NCBI RefSeq assembly: GCF_004000435.1
Contig: NZ_RBVZ01000002.1
Span: 543,501-607,500, forward strand
From: Alexandriicola marinus
GTDB taxonomy: Bacteria; Pseudomonadota; Alphaproteobacteria; Rhodobacterales; Rhodobacteraceae
Direction: 5' to 3'
DNA: 64,000 nt
This document shows positions 17,313 through 26,066 of the stretch, piece after piece (position 1 is the first letter of the stretch; each line of letters begins with the position of its first letter). Below the pieces are notes generated by a model. The model did not search any database and was not told the origin of the DNA. It saw only the letters and a list, made by a program, of their open reading frames with translations. The translations under genes and the position numbers were made by a program.

Positions 17313-20300
17313 TGGGCGGCCTCTTCTGTCGTCCAGTCCGGCAAGGATCGTGACGGACCAGATGCCTCGGCCGCCTCGAACAGGCGCCGCATCCGGGCGG
17401 CCAGCACGCGCACGTTGGGTTCGAGAACCATGGAATCGTGATCGCCCGGAACCTCGATCACCTGAATGTTGGGCGCAAATCCGGTCCAGTCGTTGTCAGG
17501 AAGGACATAGGCGCGTTCAGACGAGATCCATTTGCCCGGCGCCACCTCCCAGCGGCCGACAAGCGGCGGCCGGAACAGGGTCAGCGGCCCATCCCAGGCC
17601 GAGACCTCGTACCGTGCGATCGCATCGTAGAAAGCGGCCTCGATCCTCGCATCGTGGAACTGGGCCGCTGCGGTTTCGTCGGTGGCCTCCATTGTGATTG
17701 ACCCGAGTTTGTCGCGCAGTTTCCCCGCGACCCAACGGAACGGATAGGACGGCCCCTGCGCCTTGAACTCGAGAACATGGATCATGTTCTTGTCCCGGCG
17801 TGACAGCGGTCGGCGCTGCGGCAGGGGGGTGTCGAGCATGACCAGAACATCCACCCGTTCGCCCGCATCCTTCAGCTGGCGTGCGATGTCATAGGCGGTG
17901 ATCCCGCCGCCGGAAAACCCGCCGATCATGTAAGGGCCCGATGGCTGGATCTGGCGCATCTCGGCGATCATGTCACGGGCAGCTTCGGTCAGGTCGCGGT
18001 GCGGCTCCACTTCGCCGAACAGGCCCTTGGCCTGCAGCCCATAGACCGGTCGGTCAGTTCCCAGAAGATGCGCAAGATGACGCAGGTTCAGAACGTTTCC
18101 GAACATGCCCGCAACAAGGAAGAACGGCGCGAGCGGCCCGCCCTCGCCCTGATGCATCGGGACAAGATGGGTAAACCGACGTTCCGGAGGCTTGGCAGTC
18201 GAGGGCGCAGCCTCGGCGCCGTCATCTGTCCGGACGCCACGTTCGGCGAGAAGCGCGGCACAGGACCGGATCGTCGGCGCCTCGAACAGGACAGAAATCG
18301 GGAAATCGACGCCGAAGGCCTTCTTAACCTTTGCGAAGAGCCGGACGGCGATCAGGGAATGTCCGCCCAGATCGAAGAAACTGTCATTGACCCCGATCTC
18401 CGCCACACCGAGTAAGTCCCCCCAGAATTCGGCCAGCTTCTCTTCGATGGCGTTCTCAGGCGGGGCATATTCGCTATCCAGTTCCGGGCGGTCGAAATTC
18501 GCCCCGCTGGACCTGTCATCAGCGCTCCCCGCTTCGGCTTGTCGCGTCAGCGCATCAAGGTCGAGGGAACTGACGATGACCTGACTTTGCCCGCCCGCCA
18601 TGGCGCGCAGAAACAGCTCTACCCCTTCATCGGCGCGGATGCCTTGCGTCAGATTGTGCTTGAGCCGCTGTTCTGCTGCCGACAGCGGGCGAGGCGCATC
18701 AGGTGCACCAGGGCTGACGGGGGCGGCAAAGCTCAGCGCGCCATCCATCTTGCGGATCGAAAAGCCGCGTATCTCGGCGCAGATGGCACCGTCGGCCGTC
18801 GTGATCGTGATATCGAAGGTGGCGGTCTGGCCATCGGCGCGATTGTCGCCGGAATTGCGAACCCAACTGACAATGTCGCCCGGAAGAGCCCGGTAGATCC
18901 GGACGGAGTGATACGACACCGGCACCCAAAGATGATCGGGCGCATAGCCCGAGATCAGATCCATCGCCCAGCCGGTGGCAAGGTCCATCAGGGCCGGATG
19001 CAGGGGCCATTCATCGCCGATCGCGGCTTTGGGCAGGCGCAGATTGGCAAGTCCTTCACCCTCGCCCAGCGCGACCTGTTGCAGAACCCGCCAGCGGGGC
19101 CCGAAATCAAGATGCGCTTCCTGTGGGGAGACAAGTGTCTCACCCGGCGGGGCAGCACGGGTTTGGGAACACCTTGCGCCGATCTCGACCAGATCGAGCG
19201 AGGGCGGGGGCGCCATCGGCAGGAGGTCGATCTGCCCCTCGGCAACCCGTTCGGCTCCGGCGCCTTCGGGCTGAGTGTCGATCAGGAAATCATACCCCGT
19301 TTCCGTCCGGGGCAACGTGACGCGGAGTTTCGATGTCTTTCCATCGCCGACCCGAAGCGGGCGGAGGAAATTCATGTCTCGCAACTCGAAGCAGCCACCC
19401 TCGCCCTGCGCGGCCAAAGCCTGGGCCGCGAGGCTCAGATATCCAGTCCCCGGCAGAAGCGCGTCGCCGGCTTTCGTCCGGTGTTCGTCGAGGATCCACT
19501 GATCCGTCGAAAGCGTGCCGGTAAAGATCCGGTTGCCCTGATGATCGAACGAAGCGCCTTGCAGCAAAGGCTGCGTGACGGGCTCGACCGGCTGAGGGGC
19601 CATGCCGACCCGCGCCTGCATCGCATCGGCGGCCATGCCGACATCGGACCAGATACCCCAGTTGATCGCCACGACGGATGTCTTGTCCTGTGCGCGCGAT
19701 TTCGCATAGGCGTTGAGATATTCGTTCGCCGCAACATAATCGACCTGCCCGGCAGGCGCGGTGACGGTCGAACTGGATGAAAACAGCGCGATCCATTCGA
19801 CCGATCCGTCGGGAAACAAGGCATCAAGAACCTGCGTGCCATGGATCTTGGGTGTAAAGACGTCTTCGATCGCCATCGGGTTTTTGGACAACAACGGCGC
19901 GTCGTCGATCACGCCCGCGGCATGCACGATCGCCCTGACCGGCCCCAACTCGGTTTCGATCTGAAGCTTTGCGTCGCGCATCTCTTCGATGTTGCTGACA
20001 TCGGCGGCAACCGTCAGGACACGCCCGCCCGCCGCCTCGATCCGCTCGACAGCCTCCATCCGGCGCCGAAGCCGATCCCCTGGAGCAAGACGTGCGATCA
20101 TGTCGCCCCATGAGGCCCGCTCCGGCAACGTGCTTCGCGACACAAGCGCGATCCGCGCGCCAAATCGCCGGACAAGTTCTTCGGCCACCGTCAGCCCGAT
20201 CCCGCCGAAACCACCGGTGACAAGAACCGTGCTGTCCGGGGCCAGCATCAACTCAACCTCACCCTCGAACGGCAGCTTACGGTAGGACAGTTCCAGCCGC

Positions 20301-23300
20301 CTGTCGGATCGGTGCGCCGCCACGGTGTTTGCCGGCGTCGCCAGCAATTCCTCGAGGACGGTCTGATCCAGACCTGCCTTGGCCGCGCCGGGTTTGCCGG
20401 CTCCGATATCCAGCACGGCGCAGGTATAGCCGGGCAATTCGCGCGGTATCACACGGGCGGCACCCATCACCGTTGATTTCTCGGGATAGGGGAGCGGCTC
20501 GGCCCGCGCCTGCATCATGTCGGATGTCACCACGACGATATGCGGCGCGACAGTGGGCGCCTCTTCGCCAAGGGCCTGCGCAAGGTGGAACAGCGACCAG
20601 AAGCCCTGCTCCTGCGTCCGGTGAAAGAAGCTTGATCCCGGGCGATGGCGTTCATCCGCCGTCACGAGCCAGAAATGCCCGATCCGGTCGGGCAGAAGGT
20701 CCCGTAGGGCAAGGTCCCGGATCAGCGCATCATATCCGGCCCGGCCATGTTCGGGTGCAAGGGCGAACTCATGATCGCCAAGCGCGATAAAGGCGTCGCC
20801 TGCACGCACGGTCACAACGGTCTGGCCCGCTTCTCTCAGGCGATCCGCGGCCCGCGCGGCAAGGCCCGTATCGTCGAGGAAGACCAACCACTTTTCATCT
20901 GGAAGACGGGAAAGCCCGCCATCCACGTCATGCACGCAATCGGCGTAGCGCGGCGTCCAGACCGGCGCATAGCGCCACTCGGCCGGATCGTTGCTGCGCA
21001 TGAGCCATGCCTCTGCACCGATCTCCCCCGGCTCCTGCCGGTCGATGAAATAGCGGCTTCGCTGGAAGGGGTAGCTGGGCAGGACAACACGGTTCCGCCG
21101 CGCATCGCCCCAGATCTGATCCCAGTCGATGCGCCCACCCATGGCCCAGACGCGGCCAAGCATCGCCATGAAATAGGCATCGTCGGCGATATCGTCCTTT
21201 GGATGTCGCAACGACCCGATGACCTGGTTGGGCAAGATGGACCCATGCTGACCGGCAAGCGATGACAGCGCCTTGCCCGGACCCACCTCGATATAGATGC
21301 GGTCAGGTCGGGTCGCGAGCCATGACAGACCGCCTTCGAAATCGACGGTATTGCGCAGATGGCTCACCCAGTACTCCGGATCGGTGGCCTCTGCCGCTGT
21401 CAGCGGTTTGCCGGTGCGGTTGGAAATGACAGGCAGTTCGGGCGCACTGAGCGTGATGCCGCGAAGGTAATCACCGAATTCGGTGAGGATCGGTTCGAGC
21501 ATCCGGCTGTGGGCCGCGATATCGATCGGAATGATCTGGCAATCGATGTCCTGCGCCTCGAGGCTTTTCGCCAGACGATCTAGCGCGTCGCGCGGCCCGG
21601 TGGCCACGCTCAGACCGGGCGCGTTGATCGCAGCCAGATCCAACTCCGGGCCCAGATGTTCGCGCAGGGCCGAAGCAGACAACGCGACCGACAGCATACC
21701 GCCGGGCGGCACGGTGTCGAAGAGCCTGCCCCGCAGATGAACGAGGCCGATGCAATCCTCGAAACTCATGACACCGGCCAGACATGCGGCGGTGTTCTCG
21801 CCCATGGAGTGGCCGATCAGGGCGCCGGGGGTGACACCCCAGCTCATCCAGAGGCGCGCCAGCGCATATTCGACGATCATGATCAGCGGAAGCTGGATCG
21901 ACGGTTTCCGCAGACGTTCATCGGCCAGTTTCGCTGCCTCGGCACTGTCGGGCAGCCAGAGGGCGCGGATGTCGTAATCCAGCTTGGGTTCGAGGATGTC
22001 GAGGCCCCGATCCATCCAGTCGCGGAATTCGGGCTCCGTCTCGTATAGATCGCGGGCCATTCCCGCGTATTGCGCCCCACCGCCGGGAAACATGAAGACG
22101 GGGTCCGGGTCCTCGGAGACAACGGTATGGGTGAACACCCGGCGCGGATCGTTCTGTTCCAGCGTTTCGGCCGCGGCTCCATGGCTGTCGGCCACGACAA
22201 CCCGCCGCTTCTCAAAAGCCCGGCGCCCCTCCTTGAGGGTGAAGGCCACGTCGGCCAGCGGCTGTTCGGGATGGTCGCGCAGATGTGCAGCAAGACGCCC
22301 CGACGCTTCGTCAAGCGCGGTCTTGCTCCGCGCTGACAAAGTCAGAAGCTGAAACGGCCAGTCGCTTTGACCCGAGGCGGCCCGTTCGGGCGCCTCTTCC
22401 AGAACGACATGGGCGTTGGTGCCCCCGACACCAAGGCTGTTCACGCCCGCCCGCCGGGGACCCGGCCCGGCCGGCCATTCGGTCAGGCTGTCATTCACCC
22501 GAAATGGCGAGCCGTCGAATGCGATCGCGGGATTGGGTTTCTCGAACCCGATAGAGGGCGGCATCTCGCGATTATGCAGCGCCAGCGAGGCCTTGATCAG
22601 GCTGGCAACACCGGCCGCGGTATCAAGATGCCCGATGTTCGTCTTGACCGACCCGATGCGGCAGAAATCCTCGGCATCGGTTGTCCGCCGGAAGGCATCG
22701 GTGAGGGCCGCAACTTCGATCGGGTCGCCCAGATAGGTGCCCGTGCCATGACATTCGACATAGGAAATGCTGCGCGCATCGATGCCAGAAATCGCATGGG
22801 CCTCGGCGATCGCATCGGCCTGACCTTCGACCGAAGGGGCCAGATAGCCGGCCTTGGCCGCCCCGTCGTTGTTGACGGCCGACCCCTTGATCACGGCCCA
22901 GATATGATCGCCATCGGCAATGGCATCCCGCAACCGGCGCAAGGCCACGACGCCGACACCCGACCCGAATACCGTGCCCTGCGCGCGGTGGTCGAAGGCA
23001 TGGCATGCGCCGTCGGGCGACAGGATCTCGCCCTCCTTGAAGACATAGCCCCGGGCATGTGGCAACTCGATCGTCACGCCACCCGCCAGCGCCATGTCGC
23101 ATTCTCCGTTCAGAAGCGACTGGCAGGCCTGATGCGTGGCCACGAGCGATGTCGAGCAAGCCGTCTGGATGTTCACCGACGGGCCCTGAAGGTCGAAGAT
23201 GTGGCTGAGCCGGGTCGAGAGGAAATCCTTGTCGTTCCCGCTGTGACGCAGAAGGAACATCCCCGTTTCCTCGACCAGATCCCGGTTCGAACAGATGTTG

Positions 23301-23713
23301 AAGTAGAAATAGCTGCCCATCCCGCAACCGGCGAACACGCCGATCGGGCCCGGAAAGGTCTCGGGCATGTGGGCGGCGTTTTCCATCGCCTCCCACGCTG
23401 TCTCAAGAAACTGGCGGTGCTGCGGGTCCATGATCGCCGCTTCTTTCGGGGAAAACCCGAAGAATTCGGCGTCGAACCTGTCGAACCCGTCGAGGAGTGC
23501 GGCGAAGGGGACGTAGTCATCCCGACCGATCAGATGCGGGGCCTCGCCCGCCTCGCGCAGTTCCTGCTCCGACAGCTTGCGGATTGCGGAACGGCCGTTC
23601 CTCAGATTATCCCAGAATACGGAGATATCGGCCGCACCCGGAAGATGCGCGGCCATACCCACGATTGCGACGTCCCATTCGCCGGCGGCATCCAACGTTG
23701 TCGCCTTGCTCAT
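17309..23713 (-). CDS. Type I polyketide synthase module KS-AT-KR-DH-ACP-TE
   Basis: A complete 2134-residue module. KS (about 12-440): Cys186 in TACSTSL, His322 in CHGTGT, His362 in NIGHLD. AT (about 538-840): Ser636 in GHSMGEN and His735 in a DIAAHS block, matching neither the HAFH nor the YASH signature; malonyl is the simplest guess. Structural KR subdomain about 905-1150; catalytic KR 1160-1365 (TGGFGGIG, Tyr1326 in VDYVAANEY, IDD loop as in B-type KRs). DH 1395-1660: His1411 and Asp1577 (HPALMD); one residue longer than the usual HxxxGxxxxP. ACP Ser1786 (DLGGHSLIAV). TE 1848-2115: Ser1934 in GFSGGG, Asp1961, His2092. It would perform one reduced and dehydrated extension, then release or transfer by the TE. 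Lies 78 bases after the flippase gene and is coupled to the next GT2. Confidence 0.93.
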   Translation of the reverse strand: MSKATTLDAAGEWDVAIVGMAAHLPGAADISVFWDNLRNGRSAIRKLSEQELREAGEAPHLIGRDDYVPFAALLDGFDRFDAEFFGFSPKEAAIMDPQHRQFLETAWEAMENAAHMPETFPGPIGVFAGCGMGSYFYFNICSNRDLVEETGMFLLRHSGNDKDFLSTRLSHIFDLQGPSVNIQTACSTSLVATHQACQSLLNGECDMALAGGVTIELPHARGYVFKEGEILSPDGACHAFDHRAQGTVFGSGVGVVALRRLRDAIADGDHIWAVIKGSAVNNDGAAKAGYLAPSVEGQADAIAEAHAISGIDARSISYVECHGTGTYLGDPIEVAALTDAFRRTTDAEDFCRIGSVKTNIGHLDTAAGVASLIKASLALHNREMPPSIGFEKPNPAIAFDGSPFRVNDSLTEWPAGPGPRRAGVNSLGVGGTNAHVVLEEAPERAASGQSDWPFQLLTLSARSKTALDEASGRLAAHLRDHPEQPLADVAFTLKEGRRAFEKRRVVVADSHGAAAETLEQNDPRRVFTHTVVSEDPDPVFMFPGGGAQYAGMARDLYETEPEFRDWMDRGLDILEPKLDYDIRALWLPDSAEAAKLADERLRKPSIQLPLIMIVEYALARLWMSWGVTPGALIGHSMGENTAACLAGVMSFEDCIGLVHLRGRLFDTVPPGGMLSVALSASALREHLGPELDLAAINAPGLSVATGPRDALDRLAKSLEAQDIDCQIIPIDIAAHSRMLEPILTEFGDYLRGITLSAPELPVISNRTGKPLTAAEATDPEYWVSHLRNTVDFEGGLSWLATRPDRIYIEVGPGKALSSLAGQHGSILPNQVIGSLRHPKDDIADDAYFMAMLGRVWAMGGRIDWDQIWGDARRNRVVLPSYPFQRSRYFIDRQEPGEIGAEAWLMRSNDPAEWRYAPVWTPRYADCVHDVDGGLSRLPDEKWLVFLDDTGLAARAADRLREAGQTVVTVRAGDAFIALGDHEFALAPEHGRAGYDALIRDLALRDLLPDRIGHFWLVTADERHRPGSSFFHRTQEQGFWSLFHLAQALGEEAPTVAPHIVVVTSDMMQARAEPLPYPEKSTVMGAARVIPRELPGYTCAVLDIGAGKPGAAKAGLDQTVLEELLATPANTVAAHRSDRRLELSYRKLPFEGEVELMLAPDSTVLVTGGFGGIGLTVAEELVRRFGARIALVSRSTLPERASWGDMIARLAPGDRLRRRMEAVERIEAAGGRVLTVAADVSNIEEMRDAKLQIETELGPVRAIVHAAGVIDDAPLLSKNPMAIEDVFTPKIHGTQVLDALFPDGSVEWIALFSSSSTVTAPAGQVDYVAANEYLNAYAKSRAQDKTSVVAINWGIWSDVGMAADAMQARVGMAPQPVEPVTQPLLQGASFDHQGNRIFTGTLSTDQWILDEHRTKAGDALLPGTGYLSLAAQALAAQGEGGCFELRDMNFLRPLRVGDGKTSKLRVTLPRTETGYDFLIDTQPEGAGAERVAEGQIDLLPMAPPPSLDLVEIGARCSQTRAAPPGETLVSPQEAHLDFGPRWRVLQQVALGEGEGLANLRLPKAAIGDEWPLHPALMDLATGWAMDLISGYAPDHLWVPVSYHSVRIYRALPGDIVSWVRNSGDNRADGQTATFDITITTADGAICAEIRGFSIRKMDGALSFAAPVSPGAPDAPRPLSAAEQRLKHNLTQGIRADEGVELFLRAMAGGQSQVIVSSLDLDALTRQAEAGSADDRSSGANFDRPELDSEYAPPENAIEEKLAEFWGDLLGVAEIGVNDSFFDLGGHSLIAVRLFAKVKKAFGVDFPISVLFEAPTIRSCAALLAERGVRTDDGAEAAPSTAKPPERRFTHLVPMHQGEGGPLAPFFLVAGMFGNVLNLRHLAHLLGTDRPVYGLQAKGLFGEVEPHRDLTEAARDMIAEMRQIQPSGPYMIGGFSGGGITAYDIARQLKDAGERVDVLVMLDTPLPQRRPLSRRDKNMIHVLEFKAQGPSYPFRWVAGKLRDKLGSITMEATDETAAAQFHDARIEAAFYDAIARYEVSAWDGPLTLFRPPLVGRWEVAPGKWISSERAYVLPDNDWTGFAPNIQVIEVPGDHDSMVLEPNVRVLAARMRRLFEAAEASGPSRSLPDWTTEEAAQ

Positions 23714-23791
23714 ACCCTACACCCGGTTACCTTCCGCTCTGTTTCCAATATTGCATTGGAATACGGACATAATGTGGCGATCATCAGCCCC

Positions 23792-25162
23792 CTATCCGCC
23801 AGACATCGCCGCCAAGGCGACGATATGGGGCCAGTTCAGCCAGATTGCGATGCCACCCAGAACGGCGGCCGCGATGGCGAACAGAATATCATGCCACGGA
23901 TCCCAGGCACCCTCGGTCCGGGCCAGCCAGATAACAACGGGATAGGCGGCCAGATGGCCAAGGCCCTGCCCCAACAGTGCGCCGGGCAGCCCCCCCACCC
24001 AAAGCCCCGCCCCCATGCCAAGGATGATCAGCGCGGCCCGGGTCGCAGCCAGGACAAAATACCGCCGCGATTCGCCCGAAGCCAGCGCAGCCTGATCGTA
24101 GGTCAGAACGATCAGCGCGGGGATCTGCATGATCGCCAGCAAGACGACGATCCCGCCCGCCACCTCGTATCGCGGATCATAGAGGATTTGGACCAGCCAC
24201 GCCCCGACAAGCCCCAATGCAACGGCAAGCCCGATCAACGCCGCCGTGGCGGGCATCCGCATCCGGCGGAGCGCGAGGAAATTCTCGCGGCTCTGTCGCG
24301 GCGGGGTCTCGCGGTAGATCGGGATCAGCACACGGTGCGTCACCACATGGCCCAGCATCAACGGGAAGGACGCGAGAAAGAACCCAATGCTGTAGATGCC
24401 GAAATCGTAGGTCGAGAGATACCCCCCGATGATGACCTTATCCGCCTGCCCGATCGCGAAACCGCAGATCGTGGAAAGGAAGATCCATTTGCCGAAATGG
24501 ATCAATTCGCCCGCCGCGGCGCGCTCCCAGTTCAACCGGTTGCCCGGTCCGGGCAGAAACACGTTCAGCAGGATCAGATGGGCGAGCGACGACAGAACAC
24601 CGCTGGCGACAAGCGCCCAGACCGACTGAAACGCCACGGCCAGCGCGACGGCGAGAACGATCCCGATGGCCTGCACTGCCAGTTCGATCATCGTCACGCG
24701 CCCCGCGCGCATATGCCTGTTGGCCGTCTGAAGCTTCGTCGGATTGAACCCGGCGATCACCAGCGTCAGCGCCGAGACCGGGAGATAATGGATCAGGTCC
24801 GGCTCTCCGAAATAGCGCGCGACAGGCCAAGTCAGGCCGATGGCCACGACGAACAGGCATAGCCCCCGGATGATCTGGATCGTCCATGCAGTATCAAGAA
24901 ACGCACGGTCGTCACCGCGTTTCGACTGCATGATCGCGGGGCCGACCCCCACGTCCGAGAACATGGCCAGCGCCATCAGGAAGACCGAGACCATCGCCAT
25001 CGTTCCGAACGCCTCGGGAAACAGAAGCCGCGTCAGGATCAGGTTCGAGGCCAAGCGCATCGCCTGCCCGCCGGCGAACCCCGCCATCGTAAAGGCAGAG
25101 GATCGAAACGCGCGCTGCGCGATGCTCGATCCTTTCAGAAATCCCGTGAGACCCGCGCTCAT
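23792..25162 (-). CDS. Wzx-type polysaccharide flippase (MOP/MATE-like)
   Basis: A 456-residue polytopic membrane protein with about 12-14 hydrophobic segments. The N-terminal FTMAGFAGGQAMRLASNLIL-type helix is followed by the polysaccharide-transporter signature TRLLFPEAFGTMAMV. The family flips undecaprenyl-pyrophosphate-linked repeat units to the periplasm. The ATG at 25162 gives an ATGA overlap with the preceding GT2; the longer reading to 25390 adds an Arg/Cys-rich stretch from the wrong frame and is rejected. It sits directly upstream of the PKS gene in one operon, implying that the modified glycan intermediate is its cargo (inference). Confidence 0.88.
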   Translation of the reverse strand: MSAGLTGFLKGSSIAQRAFRSSAFTMAGFAGGQAMRLASNLILTRLLFPEAFGTMAMVSVFLMALAMFSDVGVGPAIMQSKRGDDRAFLDTAWTIQIIRGLCLFVVAIGLTWPVARYFGEPDLIHYLPVSALTLVIAGFNPTKLQTANRHMRAGRVTMIELAVQAIGIVLAVALAVAFQSVWALVASGVLSSLAHLILLNVFLPGPGNRLNWERAAAGELIHFGKWIFLSTICGFAIGQADKVIIGGYLSTYDFGIYSIGFFLASFPLMLGHVVTHRVLIPIYRETPPRQSRENFLALRRMRMPATAALIGLAVALGLVGAWLVQILYDPRYEVAGGIVVLLAIMQIPALIVLTYDQAALASGESRRYFVLAATRAALIILGMGAGLWVGGLPGALLGQGLGHLAAYPVVIWLARTEGAWDPWHDILFAIAAAVLGGIAIWLNWPHIVALAAMSGG

Positions 25163-25971
25163 CGGCTTCGGCTCCATTCCGGGCCCTGACGGCGCAGGCG
25201 CACAGCAAGCGCGACGCCGGCATAGATCGCGAAGCCCACAGGATCGCGCAGGGCCAGACCGGAGGCGCCGCCGCCGGTCTTGTCTTCGTTCCCGAGCAAG
25301 GCGGGATAGCGACGGGCGATTTCGGCAACGCCGGCATCCTGCCTGCGCCTGACCCGGACAAGCCGGGCAAATCCCTGAGCGATGGGCCACTCATAAGGTG
25401 CCGCGACCGAGACGCGCTCATCGGGCGCGAAATTCAGTCGGGCAAACAGGTCATCGGCGATCACGTCGGGCCAATCCTGCCACCGGGCCCGGCCGGCCGC
25501 ATTCATGGCAAAGAAACCGCATCCCGGGACGGTCGTGGCCATATAGGGAACTTTCGCCCAAAGCCGCGCATAGGCACGGCTGATCGGACCCTTGCCCACG
25601 ATCCGGATCGCGCCACTGGCATAGCGGGGAGTGGCCGTATCGAGCACCCCGACGATCTGCGGCAGAAGTCCCGGGGAAACCGTCACATCGGCATCGAGAT
25701 AGGCCCGGATCGTCCCGTTCGCGGCCCGGTCGCCAGCCGTCAGGGCCCGGGGCTTGCCCCCCTGAGCCAGGTCGATCACCCGAAACGCCCAGCCGGCGGC
25801 CTCGATCCGCGGGCGCTGTGCATAGGCCTCGGCGACGGTGTTGTCGCTGCAGCCATTGGCCACGATGATCACCTCTGCGGGCATCGCGATCGGCTCTGAC
25901 CGGGACAGCGCCTCTAAGCATGGGCCGATCAGCGACTCTTCGTTATGTGCGGGAATGATGACGCTCAGCAC
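25159..25971 (-). CDS. Glycosyltransferase family 2
   Basis: A 270-residue GT-A enzyme and the first gene of the PKS/NRPS operon. Seen: LSVIIPAHNEESLIGPCL at the N-terminus, VIIVANGCSDNT, the metal-binding AYLDADVTVSPG, and a downstream Trp/Asp block (WPDVIADDLFARL) typical of processive or single-addition GT2 enzymes. A C-terminal hydrophobic stretch (ALRDPVGFAIYAGVALAV) may anchor it. It ends in an ATGA overlap with the flippase. The sugar is unknown. Confidence 0.85.
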   Translation of the reverse strand: MLSVIIPAHNEESLIGPCLEALSRSEPIAMPAEVIIVANGCSDNTVAEAYAQRPRIEAAGWAFRVIDLAQGGKPRALTAGDRAANGTIRAYLDADVTVSPGLLPQIVGVLDTATPRYASGAIRIVGKGPISRAYARLWAKVPYMATTVPGCGFFAMNAAGRARWQDWPDVIADDLFARLNFAPDERVSVAAPYEWPIAQGFARLVRVRRRQDAGVAEIARRYPALLGNEDKTGGGASGLALRDPVGFAIYAGVALAVRLRRQGPEWSRSR

Positions 25972-26066
25972 CGAGAAACTCTTTCACCATATGCTTTGGC
26001 TTTGACCTGCCGGTGCGATCCGCACAGGTTGGCGCCTGACAGGAACGATTGCGGAGACGGCGACGC
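25972..26066. promoter_or_regulatory. Divergent promoter region of the PKS/NRPS operon and GT4
   Basis: A 95-base gap between divergent genes that must hold the promoter of the PKS/NRPS operon on the - strand. It contains a broken inverted repeat: ACCTG (26005-26009) and TGCG (26014-26017) pair with CGCA (26021-26024) and CAGGT (26025-26029), with a 4-base bulge. This is a candidate operator. No transcription factor gene is adjacent. Confidence 0.4.

Noticed and set aside
22367..24862. 831-residue + strand reading opposite the PKS start and the flippase
   Set aside because: It is Arg/His/Pro/Gly-rich with no recognisable domain and lies antisense to two genes with clear motifs; a product of high-GC codon bias.
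25163..25390. N-terminal extension of the flippase
   Set aside because: The extension is Arg/Cys-rich and lies inside the preceding GT2 in another frame; the ATGA-coupled start fits better.
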